From an uncultured Acidobacteriia bacterium (lineage in GTDB: Bacteria > Acidobacteriota > Terriglobia > Bryobacterales > Bryobacteraceae), in the NCBI GenBank assembly GCA_903881085.1, contig CAIRSA010000194.1, positions 1 to 64,000 on the forward strand: DNA of 64,000 nt. Direction: 5' to 3'. This document shows positions 33,703 through 42,711 of the stretch, piece by piece. The translations under genes and the position numbers were made by a program. The notes beneath the pieces were generated by a model that was not told where the DNA came from, did not search any database, and worked only from the letters and a program-made list of their open reading frames with translations. Position 1 is the stretch's first letter; every line of letters begins with the position of its first letter.

Positions 33703-35306
33703 TCACGCGTTTCCTAATCCTCGCCTGGTTGACTCTGGTTGGCGCTTTCGCCGCCGAGACGCCGGTCTCAGGCGGTGTCTTGAAAATGGCGCTTCATGGC
33801 GAGCCGAAGACATTCGACCCCTTTCTGGTGGAGGACGAGATCTCCGCCAACATCCGCTATATGACTGGCGGCGCTCTGATCCGGTTAAACCGGCAAACGC
33901 AGAAGATGGAGCCAGAGCTGGCTTCGTCCTGGGTGATCTCCGAGGGTGGCCGTAAAATTACGTTCCGCATCCGTGATGGTGTGCGTTTCTCCGACGGCAC
34001 TCCGCTTACGGCTGAAGATGTGGCCAAGTGTTTGAGGAGACTCGTCGACACGAAGCATCCGACGCCTTCAGGGGATTCCTTCGGCGCGGCTGAGGCGGGG
34101 GCCGCGGTCGAGGTCCTGGCTTCGAACCAGGTTGCACTAAAGTTCGCTAAACCACGGGCAGGGATGGAGTTACTGTTTGACATGGTAGTTATTTCCCGGG
34201 ATAAGGCTTCGCTGGGTCCGTTCCTCCTGAAGGAGTATAAGCCTGGGCAATACGTGCACTTGGAACGGAATCCCAACTACTGGAAGATGGGAGCCAACGG
34301 GAAGCGGCTGCCTTACCTGGACGGCGTGCGGCTGGAGATTGTGACCAACCGTGAGATGGAACTGCTGAGATTCCGCCGTGGTGAACTGCACCTGCTGAGC
34401 CAGGTGGAATCGGAAATGTTTGAGCGGTTGCAGGCTGACAAAACGGTGGCGGCCTTGGATGGCGGGCCTTCTCTCGAATCGGAGTTCCTCTGGTTCAACC
34501 AGAATCCAGCGGCGCCTCTGTCGGCGAACCGCAAGAGCTGGTTTCAATTAGCAGCATTTCGTCAAGCGGTCTCAGAGGCCATTAACCGGGACGATATTTG
34601 CCGGTTGGTATACCATGGCAAAGCTCAGCCTTCCATCGGGCCCGTCTCGCCCGCCAATCAGTTCTGGTTCAACCGGGAGTTGAAAGCGCCTGTCTACTCT
34701 CCGCTGAGCGCCCTGAAGAAGCTGGAAGCCTTGGGATTTGCAAGTAAGGGTGGAGTGCTGATGGACAAAACCGGCAAGGCGGTCGAGTTTTCGGTGATTA
34801 CCAACACGGGCAGCAAGACGCGAGAGAAGATCGCCACCTTGCTCCAGCAGGATCTTGCGAAGATTGGTATCCGGCTTAATATTGTTACACTTGACTTCCC
34901 ATCATTAATCGAACGCATTACAAAAACGTATGACTATGATGCATGCTTATTGGGGCTTGTGAACATCCAACTCGACCCCAACTCGGAGATGAACGTTTGG
35001 TTGAGTTCAGCAGCCAATCACCAGTGGTTTCCCAATCAGAAGACGCCCGCGACTGCCTGGGAAGCCGAGTTGGATAAGAACATGTTGGCACAGGCGTCGG
35101 CCATGGATCCGGCAAAGCGCAAGCTTTACTACGATCAGGTGCAGCGGATCATCGTCGAGCAAAAGCCATTCATTTACTTGATTAATAAGAACACGTTGGC
35201 CGCCGGCGGAGCCTCGTTGCGGAATCTGCGGATTTCAAATCTGTATCCACAGACCTTCTGGAATATCGACGAGATCTATATGTCTAGACAAGGTGCTGGA
35301 AAGTAA
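33699..35306 (+). CDS. ABC transporter substrate-binding protein, family 5 (DppA/OppA-like)
   Basis: 535 residues from the ATG at 33699. Signal peptide MITRFLILAWLTLVGAFAAE, then an SBP_bac_5 fold: EPKTFDPFLVEDE near the N-terminus, the family motif FRIRDGVRFSDGTPLTAEDVAKCLRRLVD, and ITNTGSKTREKIATLLQQDLAKIGIRLNI later. It binds oligopeptides or a related ligand in the periplasm and delivers it to the two permeases. No lipobox Cys is seen, so it is probably soluble. Confidence 0.9.
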   Translation: MITRFLILAWLTLVGAFAAETPVSGGVLKMALHGEPKTFDPFLVEDEISANIRYMTGGALIRLNRQTQKMEPELASSWVISEGGRKITFRIRDGVRFSDGTPLTAEDVAKCLRRLVDTKHPTPSGDSFGAAEAGAAVEVLASNQVALKFAKPRAGMELLFDMVVISRDKASLGPFLLKEYKPGQYVHLERNPNYWKMGANGKRLPYLDGVRLEIVTNREMELLRFRRGELHLLSQVESEMFERLQADKTVAALDGGPSLESEFLWFNQNPAAPLSANRKSWFQLAAFRQAVSEAINRDDICRLVYHGKAQPSIGPVSPANQFWFNRELKAPVYSPLSALKKLEALGFASKGGVLMDKTGKAVEFSVITNTGSKTREKIATLLQQDLAKIGIRLNIVTLDFPSLIERITKTYDYDACLLGLVNIQLDPNSEMNVWLSSAANHQWFPNQKTPATAWEAELDKNMLAQASAMDPAKRKLYYDQVQRIIVEQKPFIYLINKNTLAAGGASLRNLRISNLYPQTFWNIDEIYMSRQGAGK

Positions 35307-35309
35307 TCG

Positions 35310-36182
35310 ATGTCGCTACTTTCTGTTTGTATTACAGTTAGTTACAGGAACAAACCTCTGGTGTTGCGTGATGCTGTGCTGGAACTCGCGCCAGGCGAAA
35401 TCGTCGGTCTTGCTGGCCAGAGCGGGTCTGGGAAAAGCACCATGTCCCTGGCGATTCTGGGCCTGCTTAGCCGCCGCCATGCTGAAGTTTCGGGCAAGGT
35501 GCTGTTCAATGGTGTGGACCTGCTGACCGCCAGTGAAAAGCAGCTGCGCTCCATTCGCGGACAGCAAATTGCTTTAGTTCTGCAGAGTGCGCTCAGCGCT
35601 CTCAATCCGTCCATGAGTGTGGGTGGCCATCTGTGGGAAGCGTGGCGGGCGCATAGCCGGGAAGGGCGTGAGATCTGGCTTCCCCGTGTCCAGGAACTTC
35701 TCACGGAGGTCAGTCTGCCCTGCGATGAAGCCTTTCTGAATCGCTACCCCCGCGAATTGAGCGTGGGAATCGCCCAGCGGGTGTTGATTGGGATGTCGGT
35801 TCTACACCGGCCTTCGCTGCTCATCGCCGATGAGCCGACCAGTGCCCTCGATGTCATCACGCAATCGGAGACGCGCAAGCTATTCCAGCGCATGAACCAG
35901 CGGTTCGGAACCGCCATCCTTTTCATATCGCATGACTTATTGTCTGTTGCCGCGATGTGCGAGCGAGTTGCGATCCTCCATGACGGCTGCGTCGTTGAGA
36001 CCGGGCCGACGGCCGCGGTGTTCGCCAAACCGATTCATCCTTACACGGCTTCGCTGATTCACGCACTGCCAGGGCTTCCTCAGGGCAATGAAACGATGGA
36101 TCTTCTGAACCTTGCCACTGGGCTTCAGTCAACGGATACTAAATCCGGGCTGATTAGGAAGCCCAGTCCCGAACTTCGTTAA
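35310..36182 (+). CDS. Peptide-type ABC transporter ATPase (DppD-like)
   Basis: 290 residues. Walker A GQSGSGKST at 36-44, Walker B LLIADEPTSALD about 170-181, switch His in ISHDLL. The signature motif reads LSVGI instead of LSGGQ, a non-canonical form. The C-terminal HPYTASLIHALPGLP stretch is the oligopeptide-type tail. Opp/Dpp systems normally have two ATPases; here there is only one, so it may act as a homodimer or pair with an ATPase encoded elsewhere. Its last 29 bases overlap the convergent HD-GYP gene. Confidence 0.88.
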   Translation: MSLLSVCITVSYRNKPLVLRDAVLELAPGEIVGLAGQSGSGKSTMSLAILGLLSRRHAEVSGKVLFNGVDLLTASEKQLRSIRGQQIALVLQSALSALNPSMSVGGHLWEAWRAHSREGREIWLPRVQELLTEVSLPCDEAFLNRYPRELSVGIAQRVLIGMSVLHRPSLLIADEPTSALDVITQSETRKLFQRMNQRFGTAILFISHDLLSVAAMCERVAILHDGCVVETGPTAAVFAKPIHPYTASLIHALPGLPQGNETMDLLNLATGLQSTDTKSGLIRKPSPELR

Positions 36183-38625
36183 CCGGTTGTTCGGGGCCAC
36201 TGGTTACCGCATCGATCAACTGATGCAGGCTCCGCCCGGCTTTGCGGTCCTGCTTGTTGCGGTACATTCGCCGGTCGGCCTCTTCCAAAATCTCCTCCGC
36301 CGTGGTGCCTTCGTCTGGGAAACTCGCTTCTCCGACGCTGATAGAAAGCACCTCTCCGCCGCAAACTTCCAGCCCGACGCCTCGGGCGATCTCGTCCAAA
36401 TGGGTTGTCTTTTGGTTTAGCTGTAGTGGGCTAACTCCAGGTAAAACCAATACAAATTCGTCTCCGCCCATTCGGCTGATGTAGTCCTGCCGCCGCAGTG
36501 CATCTTTGGCCTGGCATGCAAACAGGCTTAACACACGGTTGCCCGCCAAGTGGCCGAATTTGTCGTTAACCATTTTGAAGCCATCCAAGTCGCAGACGAG
36601 CACCGTCACACGCTGGCCGTCTGTTTTGCTCTTGGTGAGCAGATCGTCGAGGTGGAAGAACAATGATCTTGCGTTGGGCAACCCTGTCAGGAAATCGGTG
36701 GTCGCCGAACTCTTCGCCTGCTCGTACTTCATCGCGTTCTCAATCGAAACCGAAAGTTTTGAGCTGACAGCCTGGAGAATTCGAAGGTGGTCGCGGTTAA
36801 ATGCGTCGCGCACCAGATGGTACAACGCGATCACCCCGATAGTGTCTCCTTGAACCCCCGTCAAGGGCACCGCCAGGGCGGAACTGAGAACGCTGAATTT
36901 GGTTGGGTCACCCAGATAGCCCGGCTCAACCGACGGATTGCCATTCACCATCGGACGCTTGTTTTCCGCCACCCAACCGGAAAGCCCCTGACCCATCGGG
37001 ATGCGTAGGGAAGAGAACAACTTGAAGTCGTCGCCCGCCACATATTCCGGGTGCAGCGTATCTTCGCGGATGACGTAAATGGCCACTGCATTGAATTCGA
37101 TCAACCGCTTGAGGCGTGTGGCCATCAGCATCAGGGTTTCGTTGAGCGAAAGCGAGTTGCCCAAATCCTGCGCCATCTCAAAGAGCGCCTGCGATTCATG
37201 GCGCGCGGCTGCGATCGATACCAGGAAGTCAGTCGGTTCCGATTCTGTGTTGGCTGCTACCCCCTGCGTTGATTCAAATCCCGCCGCCGGCGCCTCGCTG
37301 TTTGCAATCTTCATGTTCTTCGTTAGAGACTTGATTTCCCGACCGGCGGAGGCCAAGCGGGCCTTCTGTTCCAACTCCACATACCGCCGTCGTAAGATTT
37401 CAACTACTTGCGGATCGAAGCTCTTCCCGGATTCTTCGATCACCACTTCCATTGCCTTATCGAGCGGTAAAGCCCGGCGGTATTGCCGGTCCGACGCCAA
37501 GGCGTCCAGGCAATCCACTGCTGACAGGATTCTTGCACCGATAGGAATCTCTTCGCCCTTGATCCCGAATGGGTAGCCCGTGCCATCCCACTTTTCGTGG
37601 TGGGCCCGTACCACCGGGACTACCGGATAGGGAAACTCCACCCGCTCCAGGATTTCCGCGCCGACCAACGGATGAATCTTCATCTTCTCGAACTCTTCCT
37701 GGGTCAGTCGGCCCGGCTTCGAGATGATGTGCTCCGGCACTGCCAACTTGCCGATATCGTGCAGCAAGGCTGCCGCTTGCAGGGCCTCTGTCTCCTCGTG
37801 AGTTAAATTCAAATCCTTAGCCAATTCCATGGCGTAGGTCTGAACTCTTTGCAGATGGTCGTGCGTGGTGTGGTCCTTGGCGTCGATGGCAAGGGCGAGC
37901 GCTTCAATAGTCCGCAAGTGAAGCGAGGCCATCTGTTGGGCGTGACACTTTTCGTCCTCCAGGCGTCCCAGATATAAGCGGTATGATCGGTAGATCAAAT
38001 AGACCAATGGCAGCAGCATCAGCGAAGTCTGCCAGCCAAAGGCATTGCCCGCCATACTGAACAACCCGGAAATCGAAGCGCCGATCAGGTAATAGGGAAA
38101 CGACCAGAAATAGGTATCCTGCCACACCTTGGTCATCGGCTTCCCCTCAGTCAGAGAAATCACCATTGCCACCGGGCCGGTGTTGGCCACGAAAAACGCC
38201 ACCGATGCCAAGCCGAGCATGATCAACTGCGTGAATTCTTGGTCCTGAAGAAATTGCCAGTGATATACCTGGAATGAGAAGGCGACTGCAATGACTGTGC
38301 TTGCCGCATTGAACGTCACCTGTATCCAGGTGGGCCGCCTTTTCGCCCGCCACAGACATTGCACCACTACCGCCGCTGCGCCCAGTAGCAGTGTTTCCGG
38401 CAGCGATAGATCCACGATTCCGATCAGAATAAACAGGAAGTAGACCGACATCGTTCCGCTGACGCTCGGCAGTTGGACTTTCAAACCCGCCGCCATCAGT
38501 GCCGCTATCGTGAAGCTGATAAATCGCGGCCAATTCGCAAACCCAGGCTGCGTCAGACCCCACGCCAGCGTTCCGGCCCCGGCGGCGAATACAAACCCGA
38601 TGTAGATTCTGGCGATTAGCGGCAC
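36154..38625 (-). CDS. Membrane-anchored HD-GYP / GAF / GGDEF signalling protein
   Basis: 823 residues. About seven membrane segments occupy 1-215, followed by an HD-GYP domain with HDIGKLAVPEHI and HHEKWDGTGYP (c-di-GMP phosphodiesterase residues intact), a GAF domain about 475-625, and a GGDEF domain with TTDFLTGLPN, FKMVNDKFGH and RMGGDEF. The inhibitory I-site RxxD (RRQD) lies exactly five residues before GGDEF. Both making and breaking of cyclic di-GMP are thus possible in one protein. The membrane part resembles the orphan protein at 53103-53846. It lies downstream of mfd after a 207-base gap. Confidence 0.9.
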   Translation of the reverse strand: MPLIARIYIGFVFAAGAGTLAWGLTQPGFANWPRFISFTIAALMAAGLKVQLPSVSGTMSVYFLFILIGIVDLSLPETLLLGAAAVVVQCLWRAKRRPTWIQVTFNAASTVIAVAFSFQVYHWQFLQDQEFTQLIMLGLASVAFFVANTGPVAMVISLTEGKPMTKVWQDTYFWSFPYYLIGASISGLFSMAGNAFGWQTSLMLLPLVYLIYRSYRLYLGRLEDEKCHAQQMASLHLRTIEALALAIDAKDHTTHDHLQRVQTYAMELAKDLNLTHEETEALQAAALLHDIGKLAVPEHIISKPGRLTQEEFEKMKIHPLVGAEILERVEFPYPVVPVVRAHHEKWDGTGYPFGIKGEEIPIGARILSAVDCLDALASDRQYRRALPLDKAMEVVIEESGKSFDPQVVEILRRRYVELEQKARLASAGREIKSLTKNMKIANSEAPAAGFESTQGVAANTESEPTDFLVSIAAARHESQALFEMAQDLGNSLSLNETLMLMATRLKRLIEFNAVAIYVIREDTLHPEYVAGDDFKLFSSLRIPMGQGLSGWVAENKRPMVNGNPSVEPGYLGDPTKFSVLSSALAVPLTGVQGDTIGVIALYHLVRDAFNRDHLRILQAVSSKLSVSIENAMKYEQAKSSATTDFLTGLPNARSLFFHLDDLLTKSKTDGQRVTVLVCDLDGFKMVNDKFGHLAGNRVLSLFACQAKDALRRQDYISRMGGDEFVLVLPGVSPLQLNQKTTHLDEIARGVGLEVCGGEVLSISVGEASFPDEGTTAEEILEEADRRMYRNKQDRKAGRSLHQLIDAVTSGPEQPVNEVRDWAS

Positions 38626-38735
38626 CTGCGCACCTCGGTGCCAGGTTTAAGCGAGTGACTGAACTGCACTGCAAAGCACCGGGACGAACACCCCCGGGCG
38701 CACAGACCCCAAGCGTGCCGTTTTGCGTTGCAATC

Positions 38736-38768
38736 GATACCGATCCTCACTCTCTAACTATCGGTATC
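38736..38768. promoter_or_regulatory. 9-bp inverted repeat between mfd and the HD-GYP gene
   Basis: GATACCGAT (38736-38744) and ATCGGTATC (38760-38768) are perfect arms separated by 15 bases, about 110 bases upstream of the HD-GYP start. No T-tract follows, so an operator is as likely as a terminator. The rest of the 207-base gap shows nothing else. Confidence 0.4.
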
Positions 38769-38832
38769 TCAGACGTGTTTCTTTATGCCAACTTGAATCT
38801 TAATTTTCAACCGGATAACGGGCTTAAATGGT

Positions 38833-41800
38833 TTAGGTTGTGGGTCTTGCAAGATCGTTGAAGACGGCCTGCAGATACCCCAACAGGTCGTCGTGGGCAG
38901 GCAGTCGCAAAATCCCCGCCGGAGTGAACTGCGCGCCCGGCGCCGAGCGTACAAGAGCCATCAATTTGGCCGGTTCGATGCGCGCGGCTTGGTGTAGTTT
39001 GATGTTCAGCATGCCGGAGCGCTTCTCCACCAACTCCACGCCGATCTGTTGCGCCTTTGTTTTCAACAGCGAAAACTCCAGCAACGTCTTCAAGACCTCG
39101 GGTGCCGGGCCGTAGCGGTCTTCGGTTTCGCTCAGAATGCGGTTCGCCCCGTCGCGATCCTTCACGTCCGCAATGCGCTTATAGGCGCGCAGACGCTGGT
39201 TTTCGTCGGCGATGTATTCGGGGGGAATACGGATGTCCAGGCCAAGGTTCAGCGTGGAATGCACTTCCAGCGGCACCTCCTCGCCTTTCAATTCGCGCAC
39301 GGCCTCTTCCAGCATTCGTACGTACATGTCGAAGCCAACCGCCTCGATCTGTCCGTGCTGTTCGCCGCCCAGCAGGTTGCCCGCGCCGCGCAGTTCCAGA
39401 TCGAGTGCCGCGATTTTGAAACCGGCGCCCAGATCGCTGAACTCCCGCAGCGCCGCCAGCCGCTTCCGCGCAATCTCGCTAAGCTCTGTGTTTTCAGGCA
39501 CCAGCAGATATGCATAGGCGCGGCGGTTGGAACGGCCCACGCGTCCGCGCAACTGGTAAAGTTCCGACAATCCGTAGCGTTCGGCGTTCTCAATCAGAAT
39601 GGTGTTGGCCAACGGAATATCCAGGCCGTTTTCGGCGATCGTGGTGCAAACAAACACGTCGTACTCATGGCGCATGAAGCCAAGCAGCACGCGCTCCAAC
39701 TCATCGTCGCCCATCTGGCCGTGGCCCACGCCGACGCGCGCCTGCGGCAACATCTCCTGAATTGACGACGCGCGCATGAAGATGGAATCCACCCGGTTGT
39801 GGATGAAATAGACCTGCCCGCCGCGGCCCAACTCCTGCTCAATCGCCGACCGGATCACATCGTTATTGAAGTGCGTCACCACGGTGTTGATCGCCATGCG
39901 ATCCTTGGGCGGCGTCTCAATCACCGACAGATCACGCAGCCCCAACAGTGACATGTGCAGCGTTCGCGGAATCGGCGTGGCTGACATTGTCAGCACATCG
40001 ACGTTCTTCTTGATCTGCTTCAACCGCTCTTTGTGACGGACGCCAAACCGCTGCTCTTCGTCGACAATCAGCAGCCCCAGATCTGCAAACTCCACATCCT
40101 TTGACAGGATGCGATGCGTACCGATAATAATGTCCGCCTTACCCGCCGCGATATTCTCCATCCCGGCTTTGATTTCCTTGGCCGTACGGAAGCGGCTCAA
40201 CATCTCCAGGTTGACGGGAAACGGAGCGAACCGCCGCTTGAATGTCTCGAAGTGCTGGAATGCCAGCACCGTGGTTGGCGCCAGCAATGCCACCTGCTTA
40301 CCGTCGCCCAAAGCCTTGAACGCCGCCCGCATGGCGACCTCGGTCTTGCCGAATCCGACGTCACCACACAGCAGCCTGTCCATCGGCTGGTCGCTTTCCA
40401 TGTCGCGCTTAATGTCAACCATGGCGGCCAGCTGGTCTTTGGTCGCGTTGTATTCGAAGGCGTCTTCGAATTCGCGCTGCCAGTTGCTGTCGGGCGAAAA
40501 TGCAAAACCTTCGGCGACGCGACGCGCGGCGTAGAGCTTCACCAGCTCATCGGCCATGTCGCGCATCTTGGCTTTGACGCGCGATTTCGTCTTGCTCCAA
40601 GTAGCCCCGCCCAGCCTGTCCATCGAGGGCGGGGAATCCCCCGACCCGCGAAATTTCTGGACCAGATCGAGCCGGGTGAGCGGAACATACAGCTTCGCTT
40701 CGCCCGCGTATTCCAGCACCATGAAGTCGCCCTTGGTGTCACCCTGGACGATCTCGCGCAGCCCCTGAAACTTGGCGATGCCGTGTGTTTCGTGCACCAC
40801 GTAATCGCCGGCCTTCAGATCGGCCAGATCGGCGGCGAAGGCAGCGGCGGCTGACCGCGTGCCTGTGGGGCGCGCGACCAGGTCGGAGGAATCAAACAAA
40901 TCCTCCGATCCATAAATGGCGATCTGCGCATCGGCAAAGTACGCCCCGCGCCGCACCGAACCTTTCATCAGAAACGTGCCGGCCAGCGCCCCGGCCATGT
41001 ACGCGCGTTCAGCCAGATACTGCGGCGCGGTCTCGCTCGGGTCAAGCCCCAGTTGGAATGGCACCGAGTATTCCTGCAGAATGTCGGCCATGCGTTCCAG
41101 TTCGCCGCTCGAAGGCGCAAAGAACACCACTTTGCCGCCCCGTTCCACCGCGGTGCGTGCTTCGCTCACCGCCACTTTCATGTTGCCGTGGAACGTCATG
41201 GCGGGCCGCGTGGCGATGTGCGCACTCGCCGCTTCGGCGGTCATATCGAGTTCACGAATCTGCATCTGGCGCAGCTTGGCACTGGCTTCGACAATCTCTT
41301 CCCACGCGTAAAAAACGTTTTCCGGCGGACCGGCCATCTCGCGGCCCGGCTCATTCAGCCGCTTCCACATGCGCGTGGCCGCCGCCTGCACCTGCTCCGG
41401 CTCGTCCCAAACCAGCAGGCTACCGGCGGCCATCGAAAAGATCGACGATTCGAGCGGCTTTTCCAGCGCGTCCAAAAACTCCCAGCCAGGACCCGCGCCC
41501 GGCGGCCGCGAATGCTCCACCAGCGGCAGCACGGAGACTTCGGCAATCTTCAGCACGCTGCGCTGCGTGTCGACTTCGAACTGTCGCATCGATTCGATCA
41601 GATCGCCAAATGTCTCGATGCGCACCGGCCGCTCGGCCTCAGCGGGAAAGATGTCGACAATACCGCCGCGAATCGAAAACTCGCCCACCATCTCCACCGG
41701 TTCGCGCCGCTGGTAGCCTATCGAAACCAGATGCTCCACAAGCAGTTCCTGCGCGATCTCCTCACCCACGCGCAACGTCAGCGCCAGATGCCGGTAGGCG

Positions 41801-42231
41801 CCCGCGTCGCCTGTGCGCAGCAGTGCTGAGCCAACAGGCGTGATGACTATCGGTGCCTTCCCCGAGGCCATGCGCCACAGTCCGATGGCGCGCTGTTCAC
41901 TGATCTGCGAGTGCGGCGAAAGGTCCTGAAACGGCAGTACGTCCAGCGCTGGAATCAGAATCGGATGCGCCGCATCGCGATCGGAGACCAGCAGATCGAA
42001 AAACGTCTGGACCAGTTCGAACAGCGTCTCGGCCTGCTTCGCGCCATCGGTCACAATCAGCAGCGGCTTCTCAGTTTGCTGCCACAAAAGCAGCAGATAG
42101 AGCGCCTTCGCCGTCGCCGTCAGGCCGGAAAGCGCCAGCGGTTCGTCGCCAGGCAGACGACGAATGAGCGACTGAAACGCTTCATGGCGTCCGAGGGAAA
42201 CAAACAGATCGCGTATGGCTGGGTGGGTCAA
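38833..42231 (-). CDS. mfd: Transcription-repair coupling factor Mfd
   Basis: 1132 residues, family size. N-terminal UvrB-like region (to about 330), CarD-like RNA-polymerase interaction domain (KAGDYVVHETHGIAKFQGL, near 485-505), helicase motifs GDVGFGKTEVAMRAAF, LAPTTVLAFQH, DEEQRFGVRHKE and the C-terminal VAHN-equivalent GRVGRSNRRAYAYLL, then the TRCF domain ending. It removes stalled RNA polymerase at lesions and recruits UvrA. Its ATG overlaps the stop of the RfaE2-like gene by 4 bases. Confidence 0.97.
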   Translation of the reverse strand: MTHPAIRDLFVSLGRHEAFQSLIRRLPGDEPLALSGLTATAKALYLLLLWQQTEKPLLIVTDGAKQAETLFELVQTFFDLLVSDRDAAHPILIPALDVLPFQDLSPHSQISEQRAIGLWRMASGKAPIVITPVGSALLRTGDAGAYRHLALTLRVGEEIAQELLVEHLVSIGYQRREPVEMVGEFSIRGGIVDIFPAEAERPVRIETFGDLIESMRQFEVDTQRSVLKIAEVSVLPLVEHSRPPGAGPGWEFLDALEKPLESSIFSMAAGSLLVWDEPEQVQAAATRMWKRLNEPGREMAGPPENVFYAWEEIVEASAKLRQMQIRELDMTAEAASAHIATRPAMTFHGNMKVAVSEARTAVERGGKVVFFAPSSGELERMADILQEYSVPFQLGLDPSETAPQYLAERAYMAGALAGTFLMKGSVRRGAYFADAQIAIYGSEDLFDSSDLVARPTGTRSAAAAFAADLADLKAGDYVVHETHGIAKFQGLREIVQGDTKGDFMVLEYAGEAKLYVPLTRLDLVQKFRGSGDSPPSMDRLGGATWSKTKSRVKAKMRDMADELVKLYAARRVAEGFAFSPDSNWQREFEDAFEYNATKDQLAAMVDIKRDMESDQPMDRLLCGDVGFGKTEVAMRAAFKALGDGKQVALLAPTTVLAFQHFETFKRRFAPFPVNLEMLSRFRTAKEIKAGMENIAAGKADIIIGTHRILSKDVEFADLGLLIVDEEQRFGVRHKERLKQIKKNVDVLTMSATPIPRTLHMSLLGLRDLSVIETPPKDRMAINTVVTHFNNDVIRSAIEQELGRGGQVYFIHNRVDSIFMRASSIQEMLPQARVGVGHGQMGDDELERVLLGFMRHEYDVFVCTTIAENGLDIPLANTILIENAERYGLSELYQLRGRVGRSNRRAYAYLLVPENTELSEIARKRLAALREFSDLGAGFKIAALDLELRGAGNLLGGEQHGQIEAVGFDMYVRMLEEAVRELKGEEVPLEVHSTLNLGLDIRIPPEYIADENQRLRAYKRIADVKDRDGANRILSETEDRYGPAPEVLKTLLEFSLLKTKAQQIGVELVEKRSGMLNIKLHQAARIEPAKLMALVRSAPGAQFTPAGILRLPAHDDLLGYLQAVFNDLARPTT

Positions 42232-42707
42232 TCGCTCCCTAGCCGGGTCAAGATTTCTTTCTCAAGGTTGGTGGTGGAAAAGCCGGGTTCCAGCGGCAGC
42301 AGCATCACCTTGCCGCCGGCTGCTTCCACCTCTTCGCGCCCTGCCACAAAGTGCGACCAATCGGCGCCCTTCACCAGAATGTCAGGCAGCACGGCTGCGA
42401 TCAGCTCGCGCGGCGTGTCTTCGTGAAAGAAGGTTACTGCGTCGATCGCCTCAAGCGCACAAGCCACGTGGGCCCGGTCCTCCTGGCTGATTAGCGGCCG
42501 CGTTGGGCCTTTCAATCGAGCCACGCTGTCATCGCTATTCAAGGCCAGAATCAGAATGTCGCCAAGCCCGCGCGATTTTTCCAGCAACCGGATGTGGCCT
42601 GGATGCAGCAGGTCGTAACAGCCATTGGTGAAGACCACCGTCTTGCCTTCGCTGCGCCATCGCGCGCGCGTGTCCACCAGGTCGGCGCGGCTGTAAAAAA
42701 TCCCCAT
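42228..42707 (-). CDS. rfaE2: RfaE2-type cytidylyltransferase-fold nucleotidyltransferase
   Basis: 159 residues. The nucleotidylyltransferase signature VVFTNGCYDLLHPGHIRLLE is followed by LALNSDDSVARLKGPTRPLISQEDRA and the DILVKGADW and TTNLEKEI endings, as in the second domain of HldE. This domain attaches AMP to heptose 1-phosphate to give ADP-heptose for lipopolysaccharide core. The kinase half of HldE is absent here. It is translationally coupled to mfd and starts 4 bases after the esterase gene ends. It is a nucleotide-heptose enzyme distinct from the GDP-type set at 4.5-12 kb. Confidence 0.85.
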   Translation of the reverse strand: MGIFYSRADLVDTRARWRSEGKTVVFTNGCYDLLHPGHIRLLEKSRGLGDILILALNSDDSVARLKGPTRPLISQEDRAHVACALEAIDAVTFFHEDTPRELIAAVLPDILVKGADWSHFVAGREEVEAAGGKVMLLPLEPGFSTTNLEKEILTRLGSD

Positions 42708-42711
42708 ATTC

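Noticed and set aside
37268..37290. tRNA-like TTCAAATCC string
   Set aside because: It lies within the HD-GYP coding region and lacks the paired arms of a tRNA.
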